Source: G026625185 sp963727835
GTDB taxonomy: Bacteria > Desulfobacterota > WTBG01 > JAGOGO01
Assembly (NCBI GenBank): GCA_963727835.1
Contig: CAVSIB010000016.1
Span: forward strand, 1 to 64,000
DNA length: 64,000 nt
Direction of reading: 5' to 3'
Shown: positions 47,875 through 58,226 of the stretch, piece after piece
Position numbering within the stretch: the stretch's first letter is position 1
Layout: every line of letters begins with the position of its first letter
Program-made: the position numbers and the translations under genes
The notes under the pieces: model-generated
What the model was told of the DNA's origin: nothing
The model's database searches: none
The model's input: only the letters and a program-made list of their open reading frames with translations

Positions 47875-49668
47875 TCACTTCGCGCTAAGAGCGCTCCATG
47901 CATAAAGACAATAGGCACGACGATCCCCGAGATGCCAGCATCGAAGTACCTGAAGCCGCGAGCGAACGTCATCCGGAAGATTGGGAAAAACCGCTTCGAA
48001 CACGAGAAGTTTTCCCCGGGGAGTTGTCACTATATAACGGTCAAGTTCTTCAGAGGTAGCTATGTTCTTTGGCACAAAACCGGTGTCATACGGAATAACT
48101 CCCATCGTCGTTTCATCCAGACGATAGCCGATAAGCTCCGGGAAAGTGGCTTTCATAGTCTGGAGGTCTCTGGTAAAATAATGGAGATTTTTGACACCAT
48201 CTCCCAAACGGAAAAACAGCGAGCCACCACACACAAAAAAAATAAAGACCAAACAAGCGCAGACCAATCCCACTCGTGGAGAGCCGCTTTTCCAGAGACG
48301 CATACCATACGTAGTCAATCCTATACTCATGATCAAAAGTAACCCAAAGAGCATGAAAAACATTAACGCGGAAGGTTTGGCCTGCAACACCGCATGAAAC
48401 CGGGCGAAAAAGCTCGCGCCGCCGAAATAGGCGACCGGCATGGCCACCAAAGTGGCTAAAACAGACAAAGCTAAAATCATAAGCATAATGACGTGCGTAG
48501 CGTGATCAATTTTTTGCGAGTATTCCCTTTTAGCGGTTGCCGCAACCCACGCGCCGATAACGGCGCCAAGCGGGGCAAAGAGCGGCAAAAGGTAAAGCAT
48601 GCGCTTGGTTGCTGGAAGACTTAGAAGAATAACGCCAATTGGAAATATTGAAGCAAGGGAAAATAACGCCGGACCATTCCATTCCGAAGGCCAGCATTTG
48701 CGCCAAAGCCAGTGACCAACCGCGGGAAGCGCAATCACCCACGGAATAATTTCGCTCGGAAATTGCAGGTAGTACCAGAAAGGGTGACGGTGCCCCCCTT
48801 CGTGGTATTGTCCGAATGCCGGGGAAATACGACCAAATACGTTGGGGCGTATAAAGCCGTCGAAAAGAAGCTCTTTGCCCCCCCGAAAATAAAGCATTAA
48901 AGGCCACCACAGGCACAAAGCCAAAAAAATAACTATGCCCGGAATGTGCACCCACGAGCGAAAGAAGTTCCATCGCCGTGTTATCAGAGCAGCCACAAAC
49001 AACGGTACCGCAACAAGACCCGGGCCAACCGGCCCTTTAACAAGGAAAGCAAGTCCGCCGGCAAGATAGATCACAAAAATGCCCCATGCGGAAGGCTTGA
49101 TCGCTTTCTCATCATCTAAATCTTTTTTACTGAAGACAGCAACCACAAAGCCCCAATAGCCTAGCATGACAAAAAGGGCAAGCCAGGGGTCAACCACCAC
49201 CCTATGGAAATGGTGATAAAAACCAGACAGGGTGGCCGTCACGATGGTAGCCATAAGGCCGGCAAACGGGTTTGCAATCCGCCTAGCCACATCAAATACC
49301 AAAATCAGCGTCATAACTCCGGCAAGAGCACTCGTGCTGCGCGCCACTCCGTCTGAAACCCCAAAGAGGTGGTACATTCCCGCCATGGCCCACCAGTAAA
49401 GCGGAGGTTTTTCCAGGAATGGTTTTCCTGCCAAGGTGGGAACAACAAAGTCGCCGCTCACCAACAGCTCCCGTCCAACCTCGGCATCGCGGGGTTCATC
49501 AGGAGTCCAGAGCGCATGATCAAAGACTCCGGTGAAAGAAATGAGAAGGCTTGCGGCAAGTGCCACCAAAAACGCCTGCCGATTAGTCAAGACAGTTAAC
49601 TTCTCAACAAGGCTACCGATCAGTTTTAAAATCCAACTATTCATTATAACACTCGATTTTTTAAACAA
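47875..49668 (-). CDS. Third ArnT-like GT83 transferase
   Basis: 597 residues, intact; the start may be ATG 49644. Catalytic loop ALWTPDEPRDAEVGRELLVS, then KPFLEKPPLYWWAMAGMYHL, about twelve membrane helices and a C-terminal domain (FTRDLQTMKATFPELIGYRL, GKLLVFEAVFPNLPD). It keeps the DE pair and so is probably active on undecaprenyl-linked sugars. It lies between arnB and a fourth, divergent homologue on the same strand. Confidence 0.88.
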   Translation of the reverse strand: MFKKSSVIMNSWILKLIGSLVEKLTVLTNRQAFLVALAASLLISFTGVFDHALWTPDEPRDAEVGRELLVSGDFVVPTLAGKPFLEKPPLYWWAMAGMYHLFGVSDGVARSTSALAGVMTLILVFDVARRIANPFAGLMATIVTATLSGFYHHFHRVVVDPWLALFVMLGYWGFVVAVFSKKDLDDEKAIKPSAWGIFVIYLAGGLAFLVKGPVGPGLVAVPLFVAALITRRWNFFRSWVHIPGIVIFLALCLWWPLMLYFRGGKELLFDGFIRPNVFGRISPAFGQYHEGGHRHPFWYYLQFPSEIIPWVIALPAVGHWLWRKCWPSEWNGPALFSLASIFPIGVILLSLPATKRMLYLLPLFAPLGAVIGAWVAATAKREYSQKIDHATHVIMLMILALSVLATLVAMPVAYFGGASFFARFHAVLQAKPSALMFFMLFGLLLIMSIGLTTYGMRLWKSGSPRVGLVCACLVFIFFVCGGSLFFRLGDGVKNLHYFTRDLQTMKATFPELIGYRLDETTMGVIPYDTGFVPKNIATSEELDRYIVTTPRGKLLVFEAVFPNLPDDVRSRLQVLRCWHLGDRRAYCLYAWSALSAK

Positions 49669-49902
49669 TTATAGCAAATTTGTTTCAAAGACTCTTAAAA
49701 ATATTATTAATAACTCAATGAAGATTAACGGTGCATTAATTAAAAATTAATTTTTCTTAAGAAATATATACTACGAAAGGTTATCTCTGGTGAACTGATG
49801 CTCGTTACGGATGCGAGAAAAAATTTTTGAATCACCTTCGCGGGTTATAACAGTCAATGGTATCGTTTTTTTATCTGAGCCATGCCTTTTCCCTTCCAAC
49901 CA

Positions 49903-51491
49903 CTACCGAGCAACAAAATGCACCAAGAGCAGAGGTATGGCATTATTTTTTTCCGAACTCTCATGGCTGAGAACCACCTCAAACATGAGTTGATCTTTTC
50001 CTAAAGCCGAAAGCATTTCATAGATGTCTTGAGCGACAAGAAAGTAACCTTGTTTTCTGGAAGCCAGCGCGGAAACAACCGCCCGGGGTTGTGGATCAAG
50101 ATCCAACCTTCGAAACTCGCGTCGCGCGTAGAAAGGAAGAGCGTCTTTCGTTTGAGTGAAATATATCGGTTCATTCCTGGGCACAAGGCGGTTAATGCCC
50201 TGGGCAAAGCTAACAATGCTCCTCCGAGCGCTCACCGGTGGTTCAATCCAGCCAGAAATCGTGATTATACATAGCACGCCGGTTAAAACGAAAAGTTTGA
50301 AAGCCCTTTGAGGGCGTGAAAAAAGAAAACAGGAACCTATGGATGCTGGAATGGCAAGACAGCAGCCCACGGCAAGTGCCACCGTGAGGCTCGCAATTCC
50401 GCGGGAATAGATAGAGAAACCGACCCCGAAAGAGAAGAGCACACAGCACAGTGAAAGCAACCCAGCCAAAACCCAGCCAAAACGATCTATATTCCTGCTC
50501 TCAATTATTTTCAAAAACTGCCTCAGCAGCACAGCCTCAATCACGCCCACGGAAGGAATCACCGGCAAGAGGTGATGGATCGGCTGTTTGGCACACGCTG
50601 CGAAGAAAACGAAGTTTCCGGTCAACCACAAGGAACAAAACCGCAGTCGTGACCAGCTTTGCAATTTTCGTCCCCAGGCCGGCAAAAAAAGTGCCCCAAT
50701 GCCGAAAATACTCCAGGGGTAAGTGAACCACGGCCAATTGCCCAGGTGTTGGAAATAACTCCAGCCATTATGCTCCTGGCTCGGAACCACAGACCGTTTT
50801 ACGTCAGCAATCACCTGCAGCAGAAAGTCTTTTTCCATAACCAAAGCATTATCGGCCAGGCAAATGCGAACCCTATCACCATGAGCAGTCCCCACCACGG
50901 TCGCATCCGCACCCCCAGCTGCCATTGATGCGACACCCATAGTTCCAGCACAATAGGTATACTCACAATAACCAGTGCCAACGGCCCCTTGAACAAGCAG
51001 GCTAACGACAGGCTAACATAAAACCCCCACCACGAAGCTGACCACGCTCGGCCCTCCTTTTTCCATACCAGCCACAACAGCAGAGCAAGGCCTGTAAAAA
51101 AGCTCAGCAATAAATCTTGGCTCGGCGAATGACATTCGGAAATAAAATAAGGTGTGACGGCCAAAATCAGGGCGGCAATCCGTCCGGTTTCCCTGTCAAA
51201 AAGTCGGCGCGTTATCGCCCAGGCCACAAAGATAATCCCCAGGCCGGCGAGCGCAAACGGCAGTCGGAAGCCCAACTCATTTCGTCCCAGCAGCCGCATG
51301 CTTCCCACCACGATCCAATCCGCAAACGGGGGTTTCAAAATCCGCGGTTTACCTTCCAATTGCGGCAACAGCCAATGGCCGTTGTCAGCTACATCCGCCG
51401 CCGTGCCGGCGATTCTCCGTTCACGCACATCCGCGATATCGCGCGACCCAAGAAAACAGAACACCGATACGATGCAGACGATGCCAACCAA
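49903..51491 (-). CDS. Fourth ArnT-like GT-C transferase, divergent (one frameshift)
   Basis: About 525 residues over two frames joined near 50838 in an A run (LWLWKK on one side, DFLLQVIADVKRS on the other). The first loop reads SRDIADVRERRIAGTAADVA instead of the usual DE..R.AE pattern, so the catalytic acid pair is altered. GKPRILKPPFADWIVVGSMR, ACLFKGPLALVIV and AACAKQPIHHLLPVIPSVGV mark GT83. The listed start is a TTG; the frame stays open upstream to about 51600 (FLRKNAQTYLFWAQYADLL) without an ATG, so the N-terminus is probably longer or broken once more. Confidence 0.75.
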
Positions 51492-51599
51492 CAGGTCAGC
51501 ATATTGTGCCCAGAACAGATATGTCTGCGCGTTCTTTCTGAGAAACTCGCAAAGCCTGCGATTTGGCGCAGCGGGGCAGAAATCTAATAAAAGCTTGCT

Positions 51600-52151
51600 G
51601 TTTAGCTGACAAAAGAATATCTAACCAATGTTTATAAAAATGAATAAAAACTATTTTTATGCTGGCAACCTCAGAACTATACTTATGAATCTGGCGAGAT
51701 ACCAGGAATTAAGGGGACCACCACTAAAGATAACATTTTACGATGTCTTTTCTTCTTCCGTTATTTTTTAAAAGAAGCATGCGGTAGAGCATCAGCAAAA
51801 TCAGCGATAGCAACAAACTAAAAAAAACCTCCCAGGACTGCAACCACCAAAGACTCCTTTAGAATTTCTGGTCAATAAGTCCGAATATATCTATTTATGA
51901 TAGTGTACATGAATTAAAAATTCAAATCCTTTTTTTACCTATTGCTCCCTGTAACATTCTAAAGATTTTTTAAATTAAATTTTTTTAATGGTGAGAACTT
52001 TTTTAATTACTACTTGTCACCAAAGTATGCTAAGTTGACTTTTTTTACTTTCTTTCGATTAAAGTGATTATGAAAAAATTTTTAAAAAAGATCCAAGAGA
52101 TAATTTAGTTTTACGGCACTTAAAAAACGCGGAACTTCAGGAGTATAATCT
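51600..52151. other. AT-rich intergenic region between divergent units
   Basis: About 550 bases with long T and A tracts, holding upstream sequence for the minus-strand transferases and the plus-strand cassette. AGGAG lies 10 bases before the ATG at 52152. No gene, RNA or clear promoter pair is visible. Confidence 0.45.
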
Positions 52152-53042
52152 ATGTCGGTTGTTATACGGTTTTCTTCGCCAAATCTTGTTGCCGCTGGTT
52201 CAGTCGCCGCGAGTGTTGAAGAAAAGCTTTATTTTCAAGGGACAAACGGCCGGGCTGTTCTTTTAGTACATGGGCTTACCGGCTCGCCTTATGAGATGAA
52301 ATATTTGGCGCATTTTTTTCATGAACGCGGCTATACAGTGTCGTGTCCCAGGCTGGCAAATCATGGACAGCCGCTGGATGTGTTAAAACAGACAAAATGG
52401 ACTGAATTTTATGATTCAGTCCGTAAAGCTTTTTTTGATTTAACATCCGGCCATGATAAGATTTTTGTCGCCGGATTATCGATGGGGGCGTTGTTATCGC
52501 TGGCCCTGGCTGAAGAGTATCCGGATGCGGTCGCCGGAGTAAGCTGTTTGTCACCGACTTTATTTTATGATGGCTGGAACGTTCCCTGGTCGCGAATCTT
52601 TTTGCCGCTGGTCTGCGCTACGCCGCTTAAAGATTTTTTTTATTTTAAAGAAGAACCTCCGTATGGTATTAAAAACGAAAAAATACGCCAGTTAATCCAT
52701 AGGTATTACAGCCGGGCAACTTTGGATAACATGAAAGAAGTGGCAAGGCACGGTTATCCGTATTTTCCAGTGGTGTTATTAAACCAGCTAAAGTTATTGA
52801 TCGTTTTTTTGCGTAAACGTTTTAATAAGATAATTACTCCGGTGCAGATGATCCAGGCTAGATATGATGACATGACCAGCCCTCGTAATGCACGGTTTAT
52901 ATATGACCGGGTCAGTTCAAAGAAAAAAGAGATCGTGTATTTGGAAGATTCGTATCATGTGATTACGGCTGATCAGGAGAAAGATAAGGTGGCTTATGTG
53001 ATGGATGAGTTTTTTGGGAACATCCGAGGAGCCAGTTCATGA
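52152..53042 (+). CDS. Alpha/beta hydrolase, Est30/YvaK-type carboxylesterase fold
   Basis: 296 residues. VLLVHGLTGSPYEMKYLAHF gives the oxyanion region, FVAGLSMGALLSLALAEEYP the nucleophile Ser, RYDDMTSPRNARFIY the acid and EDSYHVITADQEKD the His, as in bacterial carboxylesterases and monoacylglycerol lipases. A broad cap insertion lies between. No signal peptide is obvious. Its TGA overlaps the ATG of the next gene (ATGATG at 53039), so it belongs to a tight three-gene cassette. Substrate unknown; an ester or thioester intermediate used by its partners is an inference. Confidence 0.88.
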   Translation: MSVVIRFSSPNLVAAGSVAASVEEKLYFQGTNGRAVLLVHGLTGSPYEMKYLAHFFHERGYTVSCPRLANHGQPLDVLKQTKWTEFYDSVRKAFFDLTSGHDKIFVAGLSMGALLSLALAEEYPDAVAGVSCLSPTLFYDGWNVPWSRIFLPLVCATPLKDFFYFKEEPPYGIKNEKIRQLIHRYYSRATLDNMKEVARHGYPYFPVVLLNQLKLLIVFLRKRFNKIITPVQMIQARYDDMTSPRNARFIYDRVSSKKKEIVYLEDSYHVITADQEKDKVAYVMDEFFGNIRGASS

Positions 53043-53764
53043 TGCCGAAAAAAGCTGATGATCAGGAACTGAAACTTCTTTTGGAAGCAGGCAACCTTGA
53101 TATTTCCGCCTGTGGGGTATTTTTTGATTTTGATAACACTATTACTTCCTATGACGTGCTGGACGAGATAATCAAGCGGTTTGCTGTAGACAGCGAGTGG
53201 GAGGAATTTGAAAAGGCCTGGGCTGAAGGAAAGATTGGTTCGCGTGAATGCCTTAAGGGGCAGTTAAAGTGTTTGCGGGCAACAAAAGACGATCTGATCA
53301 AGTATGTTTCTGAGGTAAAGGTCGATCCATATTTTAGCAATATAATTAACTTATTAGTGGTTGCCGGGATTGAGCCGGTACTAACCAGCGATAGTTTTAC
53401 TTTTGTGATAAACCAGATATTGCGCTGTAACGGGATCAAAGGGGTCAAAGTCTACGCCAACCAATTGCGGTTTTCAGGTAAAAATCTGATCCCGGTGTTT
53501 CCGCTTTCCGACCCGCTTTGCAGTAAATGTGCGCATTGCAAGAGAAACCGTTTGTCTGACAGCCGAAGCCGCTCGAGATTCCTGGTCTATGTCGGCGATG
53601 GGCGTTCGGATATTTGTCCGGCTCAGGCCGCGGATTTGGTATTTGCGAAAGACAGCCTGATCCGTTATTGTGCGGATATGAATAAGCCTTGCGTTGAGTT
53701 TAAAGACCTCAGCGAAGTATATAACCATTTAAGGAGGCAGCCCAATGGCACAAACGTTAAGTGA
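53039..53764 (+). CDS. HAD-superfamily phosphatase, MtnX-like
   Basis: 241 residues. FFDFDNTITSYDVLDEI is HAD motif I (DxDxT, here with Asn), VLTSDSFTFVIN motif II (Ser in place of the usual Ser/Thr), and LVYVGDGRSDICPAQAADLV motif IV, closest in style to the MtnX family that removes phosphate from 2-hydroxy-3-keto-5-methylthiopentenyl-1-phosphate. A cluster CSKCAHCKRNRL is seen in this subfamily too. No other methionine-salvage gene is near, so the substrate is probably different. It overlaps its two neighbours by 4 and 20 bases. Confidence 0.82.
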   Translation: MMPKKADDQELKLLLEAGNLDISACGVFFDFDNTITSYDVLDEIIKRFAVDSEWEEFEKAWAEGKIGSRECLKGQLKCLRATKDDLIKYVSEVKVDPYFSNIINLLVVAGIEPVLTSDSFTFVINQILRCNGIKGVKVYANQLRFSGKNLIPVFPLSDPLCSKCAHCKRNRLSDSRSRSRFLVYVGDGRSDICPAQAADLVFAKDSLIRYCADMNKPCVEFKDLSEVYNHLRRQPNGTNVK

Positions 53765-55133
53765 TAAAGAATTGCTTGAATTAGAAGCTAAATATTGTTC
53801 CTGGGGTGATACGGTCCACTATACCGAAAAGCTGGATATTTTTGAACGCTCAGAAGGTATTTATCTGTATGATAATCACGGTACGCAGTATTTGGATCTT
53901 CAGATGTGGTATTCAGCGGCGAATTTCGGTTATAAAAATTCGCGGCTTAATGAGGCGTTAATAAAACAGATCAACACCTTGCCGCAGTTGGCTTGTCAAT
54001 ATTTGCATAAAGAAAAGATCTTGTTGGCGGCTAAGATAGCCCAGAATATGGAACAAACCTTCAATGTAAAAGGCAGAGTCCATTTTAACGTCGGCGGCGC
54101 TTCAGCTGTCGAAGATTCTATGAAACTAGTCCGTAATCATACCGGCAAGACGCTTGCCTTCGCGTTTATGGGCGGTTATCACGGCCGGACCTTAGGGGTA
54201 TCCGCGATAACTTCCAGCTATCGTTATCGTGAACGTTACGGCCATTTTTCCGATCGAGCAAATTTTATTCCGTATCCTTATTGTTTTCGTTGTTTCTATG
54301 AAAAAAAGCCGGAGTCTTGCGGCTTATACTGTTTAAAGCAATTTGAAAAACTTTTTGAGACGGAATACTACGCGGTAGTGAATAAGAAAAACAGCAATTG
54401 CGAATTCGGAGCGTTTTATGTCGAAGCGTTGCAGGGTACCGGCGGATATATCGTGCCGCCGATGAATTATTTTAAAGAACTCAAGAAGATACTGGACCAG
54501 TATAAGATCCTTTTTATTGATGACGAGGTCCAGATGGGTTTTTATCGTACCGGTAAATTATGGGCGATCGAACATTTTGGCGTAACGCCGGATGTTTTGG
54601 TTTGCGGCAAATCTCTGACTAACGGGCTTAATCCGCTATCCTGTATCTGGGCAAAAGAAGAATTGATCTCGCCGAAAGTATTCGGGCCAGGTTCTACGCA
54701 TTCTACATTTTCTTCGAACTCTTTAGGCACCACGGTCGGGTTAGAAGTCATGAAGGTGATCGAAGAATCGGATTTCGCGGTATCGGTTCCGGCTAAAGGA
54801 AAATATTTTGTCGAACGGTTAAAACAATTGCAGAAAAAATACCCCTATATCGGGCATGTCGAAGGTTTGGGCTTGGCGATCCGTGTGGAGATCTGCGAAA
54901 AAGACGGCTATAAGCCGAGCAAAAAACTTACTGACGCGATATTTGACATCGGCTTAGGCGGCGAGTTGACTGCCGGCGGTAAAAAACGCGGATTGATCCT
55001 GAATGTCGGCGGGTATTATAAAAACGTGTTTACTTTGGTACCGTCATTGTACATCACTGAGAAAGAAATCGATACCGCGATAGAGCTGTTTGAAGAAGCT
55101 CTGCAAAAAGGTATCGCTCAAGTCTGCACTTAA
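53745..55133 (+). CDS. Class III PLP aminotransferase (4-aminobutyrate/ornithine type)
   Basis: 462 residues. NVGGASAVEDSMKLVRNHTG, FMGGYHGRTLGVSAITSSY, EALQGTGGYIVPP, LFIDDEVQMGFYRTGKLWAI and the PLP lysine in LVCGKSLTNGLNPLSCI are class III motifs. The Cys-rich insert YPYCFRCFYEKKPESCGLYC is as in prokaryotic 4-aminobutyrate aminotransferases. GKSLTNG replaces the common GKGLGGG. It begins 20 bases inside the phosphatase gene. It would move an omega-amino group to or from an aldehyde or ketone; the product of the cassette is unknown. Confidence 0.92.
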   Translation: MAQTLSDKELLELEAKYCSWGDTVHYTEKLDIFERSEGIYLYDNHGTQYLDLQMWYSAANFGYKNSRLNEALIKQINTLPQLACQYLHKEKILLAAKIAQNMEQTFNVKGRVHFNVGGASAVEDSMKLVRNHTGKTLAFAFMGGYHGRTLGVSAITSSYRYRERYGHFSDRANFIPYPYCFRCFYEKKPESCGLYCLKQFEKLFETEYYAVVNKKNSNCEFGAFYVEALQGTGGYIVPPMNYFKELKKILDQYKILFIDDEVQMGFYRTGKLWAIEHFGVTPDVLVCGKSLTNGLNPLSCIWAKEELISPKVFGPGSTHSTFSSNSLGTTVGLEVMKVIEESDFAVSVPAKGKYFVERLKQLQKKYPYIGHVEGLGLAIRVEICEKDGYKPSKKLTDAIFDIGLGGELTAGGKKRGLILNVGGYYKNVFTLVPSLYITEKEIDTAIELFEEALQKGIAQVCT

Positions 55134-55200
55134 GGCGATATGCTGAAAAAGGAAACTCATCACTTACTTTTACGGTTATAGCGCTTTTATTAGCTACTGA

Positions 55201-55512
55201 TTTGGCGGAAATGGCCGCGGAAGCATTGTTTACACAGATAAATTTCACGACTATGATTCTCTGGTATTCTGTGGTTACCGCCACATCAAGATTGACCATG
55301 GCAAGTACTTCGCTTCCGGCAAAGTGTATATTAATGACCTTGAAGGGTTCTGGACTTTCGCCAAAGAACGCCTAATGAAATATCATGGAGTTTCACAAAA
55401 GAAATTTCCCTTGTAGTTAAAAGAGCTGGAATTCCATTATAATAACAGATACAAAAATATGTTCGCTTTATTAACTCAATTACTGGCTGAGTTCGAACCA
55501 AATCTTTTATAA
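55201..55512 (+). pseudogene. IS1595 (ISXO2-like) transposase, C-terminal relic
   Basis: One frame of 104 codons with a single internal TAG reads GSIVYTDKFHDYDSLVFCGY, RHIKIDHGKYFASGKVYIND, LEGFWTFAKERLMKYHGVS, then FPL-stop-LKELEFHYNNRYKN and FALLTQLLAEFE, ending in TAA at 55510-55512. This is the DDE catalytic C-terminus of ISXO2-type transposases (TD, N..E in the last part); LYLKELE is the normal text, so TAC became TAG. The N-terminal half is absent, so the element is dead. Confidence 0.85.
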
Positions 55513-55642
55513 TCACCTAAAATTTGATATTGCATACAAAAATGAAATTCAGCGGCGTGGTTGAGTAGGTATAAAGGGGAAATCCCAGGTGCTATAATTT
55601 TCCGGTAAAGCTTTGTCAGCATCGGCATGAATAGAATCGAAA

Positions 55643-56395
55643 GTGAGCAGAGTGATGGGCACACGGGTCTTTGAGCGCACGGAACATTTCAACCCAGTAG
55701 TGGTCGCTCCCACATTCAACAATGTATCAACACTGATCCAAGTCCTCAATCGAATAATTGTACTCAATTTACCGCTGATCGTCGTTAATGACGGCTCAAC
55801 TGACCGGACCGGGGATTTATTAAAAACCTGGTATCAGGATCAACCGCGCCGAGAGCATATCCATATTTTCGACCACATTCAAAATCGCGGCAAAGGGCAG
55901 GCTTTACGGACCGCCTTTTCCATGACCGAGGGGCTTGGTTTCACGCACGCCGTCACCATCGACACGGACGGCCAACTCGATCCTGAACAAATACCGGATC
56001 TCCTTTTAGCCGCTTCGGCAAATCCCGATGCGCTGATACTTGGGTTCCGCGATGATACTGCTTTTGATTATCCCAAAAAAAGCAGAGTAGGCCGACGACT
56101 TTCAAATTTTTTCATCCGGGTGGAATGCGGCCTGTCTCTCGGAGACAGCCAATGCGGGTTTCGGGTGTATCCGATCAGGCTTGTCCAAAATATCACCTGC
56201 GGCGCGGGACGTTACGGTTACGAGACTGAGATAATTGTGAGGGCAGTATGGGCGGGATGTCCGATTGTGGAAGTGCCGGTTCGATGCCGCTATTTTTTTG
56301 GCGAAAATCACCGTACTCATTTTAAACCATGGCAGGACACATTCAGACACGTCAGCTTACACGCACGCATGTTAGCCAGACGCTTTTGCCGGTGA
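55643..56395 (+). CDS. GT2 glycosyltransferase, dolichyl/polyprenyl-phosphate mannose synthase-like
   Basis: 250 residues from GTG 55643; the inner ATG 55655 is an alternative. VVVAPTFNNVSTLIQVLN, LIVVNDGSTDRTGDLL, NRGKGQALRTAF and HAVTIDTDGQLDPEQIPDLL give the GT2 fold with its DxD site. SRVGRRLSNFFIRVECGLSL and SQCGFRVYP resemble polyprenol-phosphate sugar synthases. There are no membrane helices, so it acts at the cytoplasmic face. The next genes supply a GT-C transferase that could use its lipid-linked product. Confidence 0.88.
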   Translation: MSRVMGTRVFERTEHFNPVVVAPTFNNVSTLIQVLNRIIVLNLPLIVVNDGSTDRTGDLLKTWYQDQPRREHIHIFDHIQNRGKGQALRTAFSMTEGLGFTHAVTIDTDGQLDPEQIPDLLLAASANPDALILGFRDDTAFDYPKKSRVGRRLSNFFIRVECGLSLGDSQCGFRVYPIRLVQNITCGAGRYGYETEIIVRAVWAGCPIVEVPVRCRYFFGENHRTHFKPWQDTFRHVSLHARMLARRFCR

Positions 56396-56530
56396 CTCAT
56401 ACAAGGATAGTTAAAAAAACAGCGATGATTCACCACTGTTAAAGAACACCTGACGGCAGTGAGAGCAAACCCCCGCCAGATCCTGACAGGAATTTTGTCA
56501 AAATCCCCATGACCGGAGAGCTTTGTCGCA

Positions 56531-58226
56531 GTGCACCAAAAATCGTGTGAATTAAAAAACCAGTATGCCATCAGTTGCAAAGAGCTGACATTCGCTCTCA
56601 TCATCGTAGGGCTTTCATGTGCAGTGCGAATTCTTTATTCACTGCATTGCCAGCTCTGTAGCGATGAGCCGCAGCATCTTCATGTGATCTGGGGCTGGTA
56701 TCATGGCCTTGTGCAATATCGGGATATCTTTGATAATCACATGCCGCTCTTTCATATACTCCTGAGCCCGCTTTTCTCGGCTATCGGCGAGCGGCCCACC
56801 CTCATGATCTGGATGCGTCTGGCGATGCTACCGCTCTTTGCCGTAATCATTTTTTGCATTTACGTGATTGGGGCGTCTGTTTTCAGCAAGCGGGTTGGTC
56901 TCTGGGCGGCAGTGTGGACAACGGTTTTTCCATCAATGAGCCTGTTTATTGAATTCCGAACCGACATTCTCTGGGCACTGTGCTGGTTTTCCTGTATCGC
57001 GATTCTGGTAAGCGGCCGGCTGACCATACGGCGTAGTGCGGTTGCCGGATTTTTTGCCGGATTGACGTTCGCAACCTCTCTTAAAACATCATTTCTGGCA
57101 GTCGCGTTAGCCGCTTCAATTGTCGCAACCATCCTCATAACCCGTAAATCTTACCATTGGGCCGGCCAAGCTTCTCAATTGATCCTAAAAGGTTGCGCAT
57201 TTATTGTTTGCCTCTTAATTCCCCCTGCGGTGCTCGTTGCTTATTTTTACGCCCGCGGTGCTGCTGATTCGATGTATTACTGCGTGGTTGCGCATAATCT
57301 TGTCTTAGAACGCGAATTTTTTTTTCGACATTTAATATCCATGAGCTATAGCAATATCTGTTTCATTGGTCTGTTCGGTAGGTCTTAAGCGACTTGAACA
57401 GTCCGATACAAAGATGCTCCGGAAAACTTTCATCATGCTTCTGGCAGGGTTCTCGTTTGCAATGCTGCAACTCTGGCCTGTTCTGACTCAGCAGGACTAT
57501 GCTGTCATCCTGCCGGCATTTCTGGTGGTTGGGGCTGCGCTAATCGAGTTTGCACAGGTATCCGCTTTAAAGCGCCGGCCTTTTTTACCTCTTCGCCAGC
57601 TCTTTCCGGTTATCATGGCCATCCAACTTGGTATGATGGCGATCTTTGCGCCCTGGCACAGCGCTCTGACATATAACCTTCAGCAATGGCGTGATGTGTT
57701 GCGCATGACCGATCCCGATCAAACGGTAATGGATCTTAAGGGTGAATTAATTTTCAGACCCCGGCCGTACTATTATGTTGTCGAAACATTCACCAGTAAA
57801 AGGATCCACCAAGGCCTGCTGAAAGATGATATTCCAGAGCAGATGGTAGCCCGCGGAACGTGTGTTGCAAACCATCCGATGGGCTGGGAAGGCCGCATGC
57901 CCGCGCGGACCGGCGAATTCATAAAACGCAATTACGTTTCTGTTGGAACGCTGCTGGTGGCCGGGAAAGTCCTTGAAAGGACCTCTCCAACCGATCGCAT
58001 TGAATTTGAAATTGAATTGCCGGCACAGTATTCTCTCGTTTCCGCATCTGGACCAGCAACGGGTCTGCTCGATAACGAGCCGGTTGGGCAAACGGTTTTG
58101 CTCAAACCTGGACGACATTTTTACCAGCCTCGCACAACGGAAACTAAATTTGCTCTCGTGTGGTCACAGGCTCTTGAGCGAGGTTTCTGGCCCGTGAAAA
58201 TAGTAAAACGGAATCCCCAGCCATGA
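56531..58226 (+). CDS. GT-C (PMT/ArnT-like) membrane glycosyltransferase (one frameshift)
   Basis: About 565 residues over two frames. The first has many helices and the catalytic loop CSDEPQHLHVIWGWYHGLV with the DE pair, then YRDIFDNHMPLFHILLSPLF. The second begins near KRLEQSDTKMLRKTFIML, with two or three more helices (LLAGFSFAMLQLWPVLTQQD) and a soluble domain of about 170 residues that ends FWPVKIVKRNPQP. The break is near 57370, where FIGLFGRS meets a TAA. GTG 56531 is the listed start. Its stop overlaps the ATG of the deacetylase (ATGA). Confidence 0.8.
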
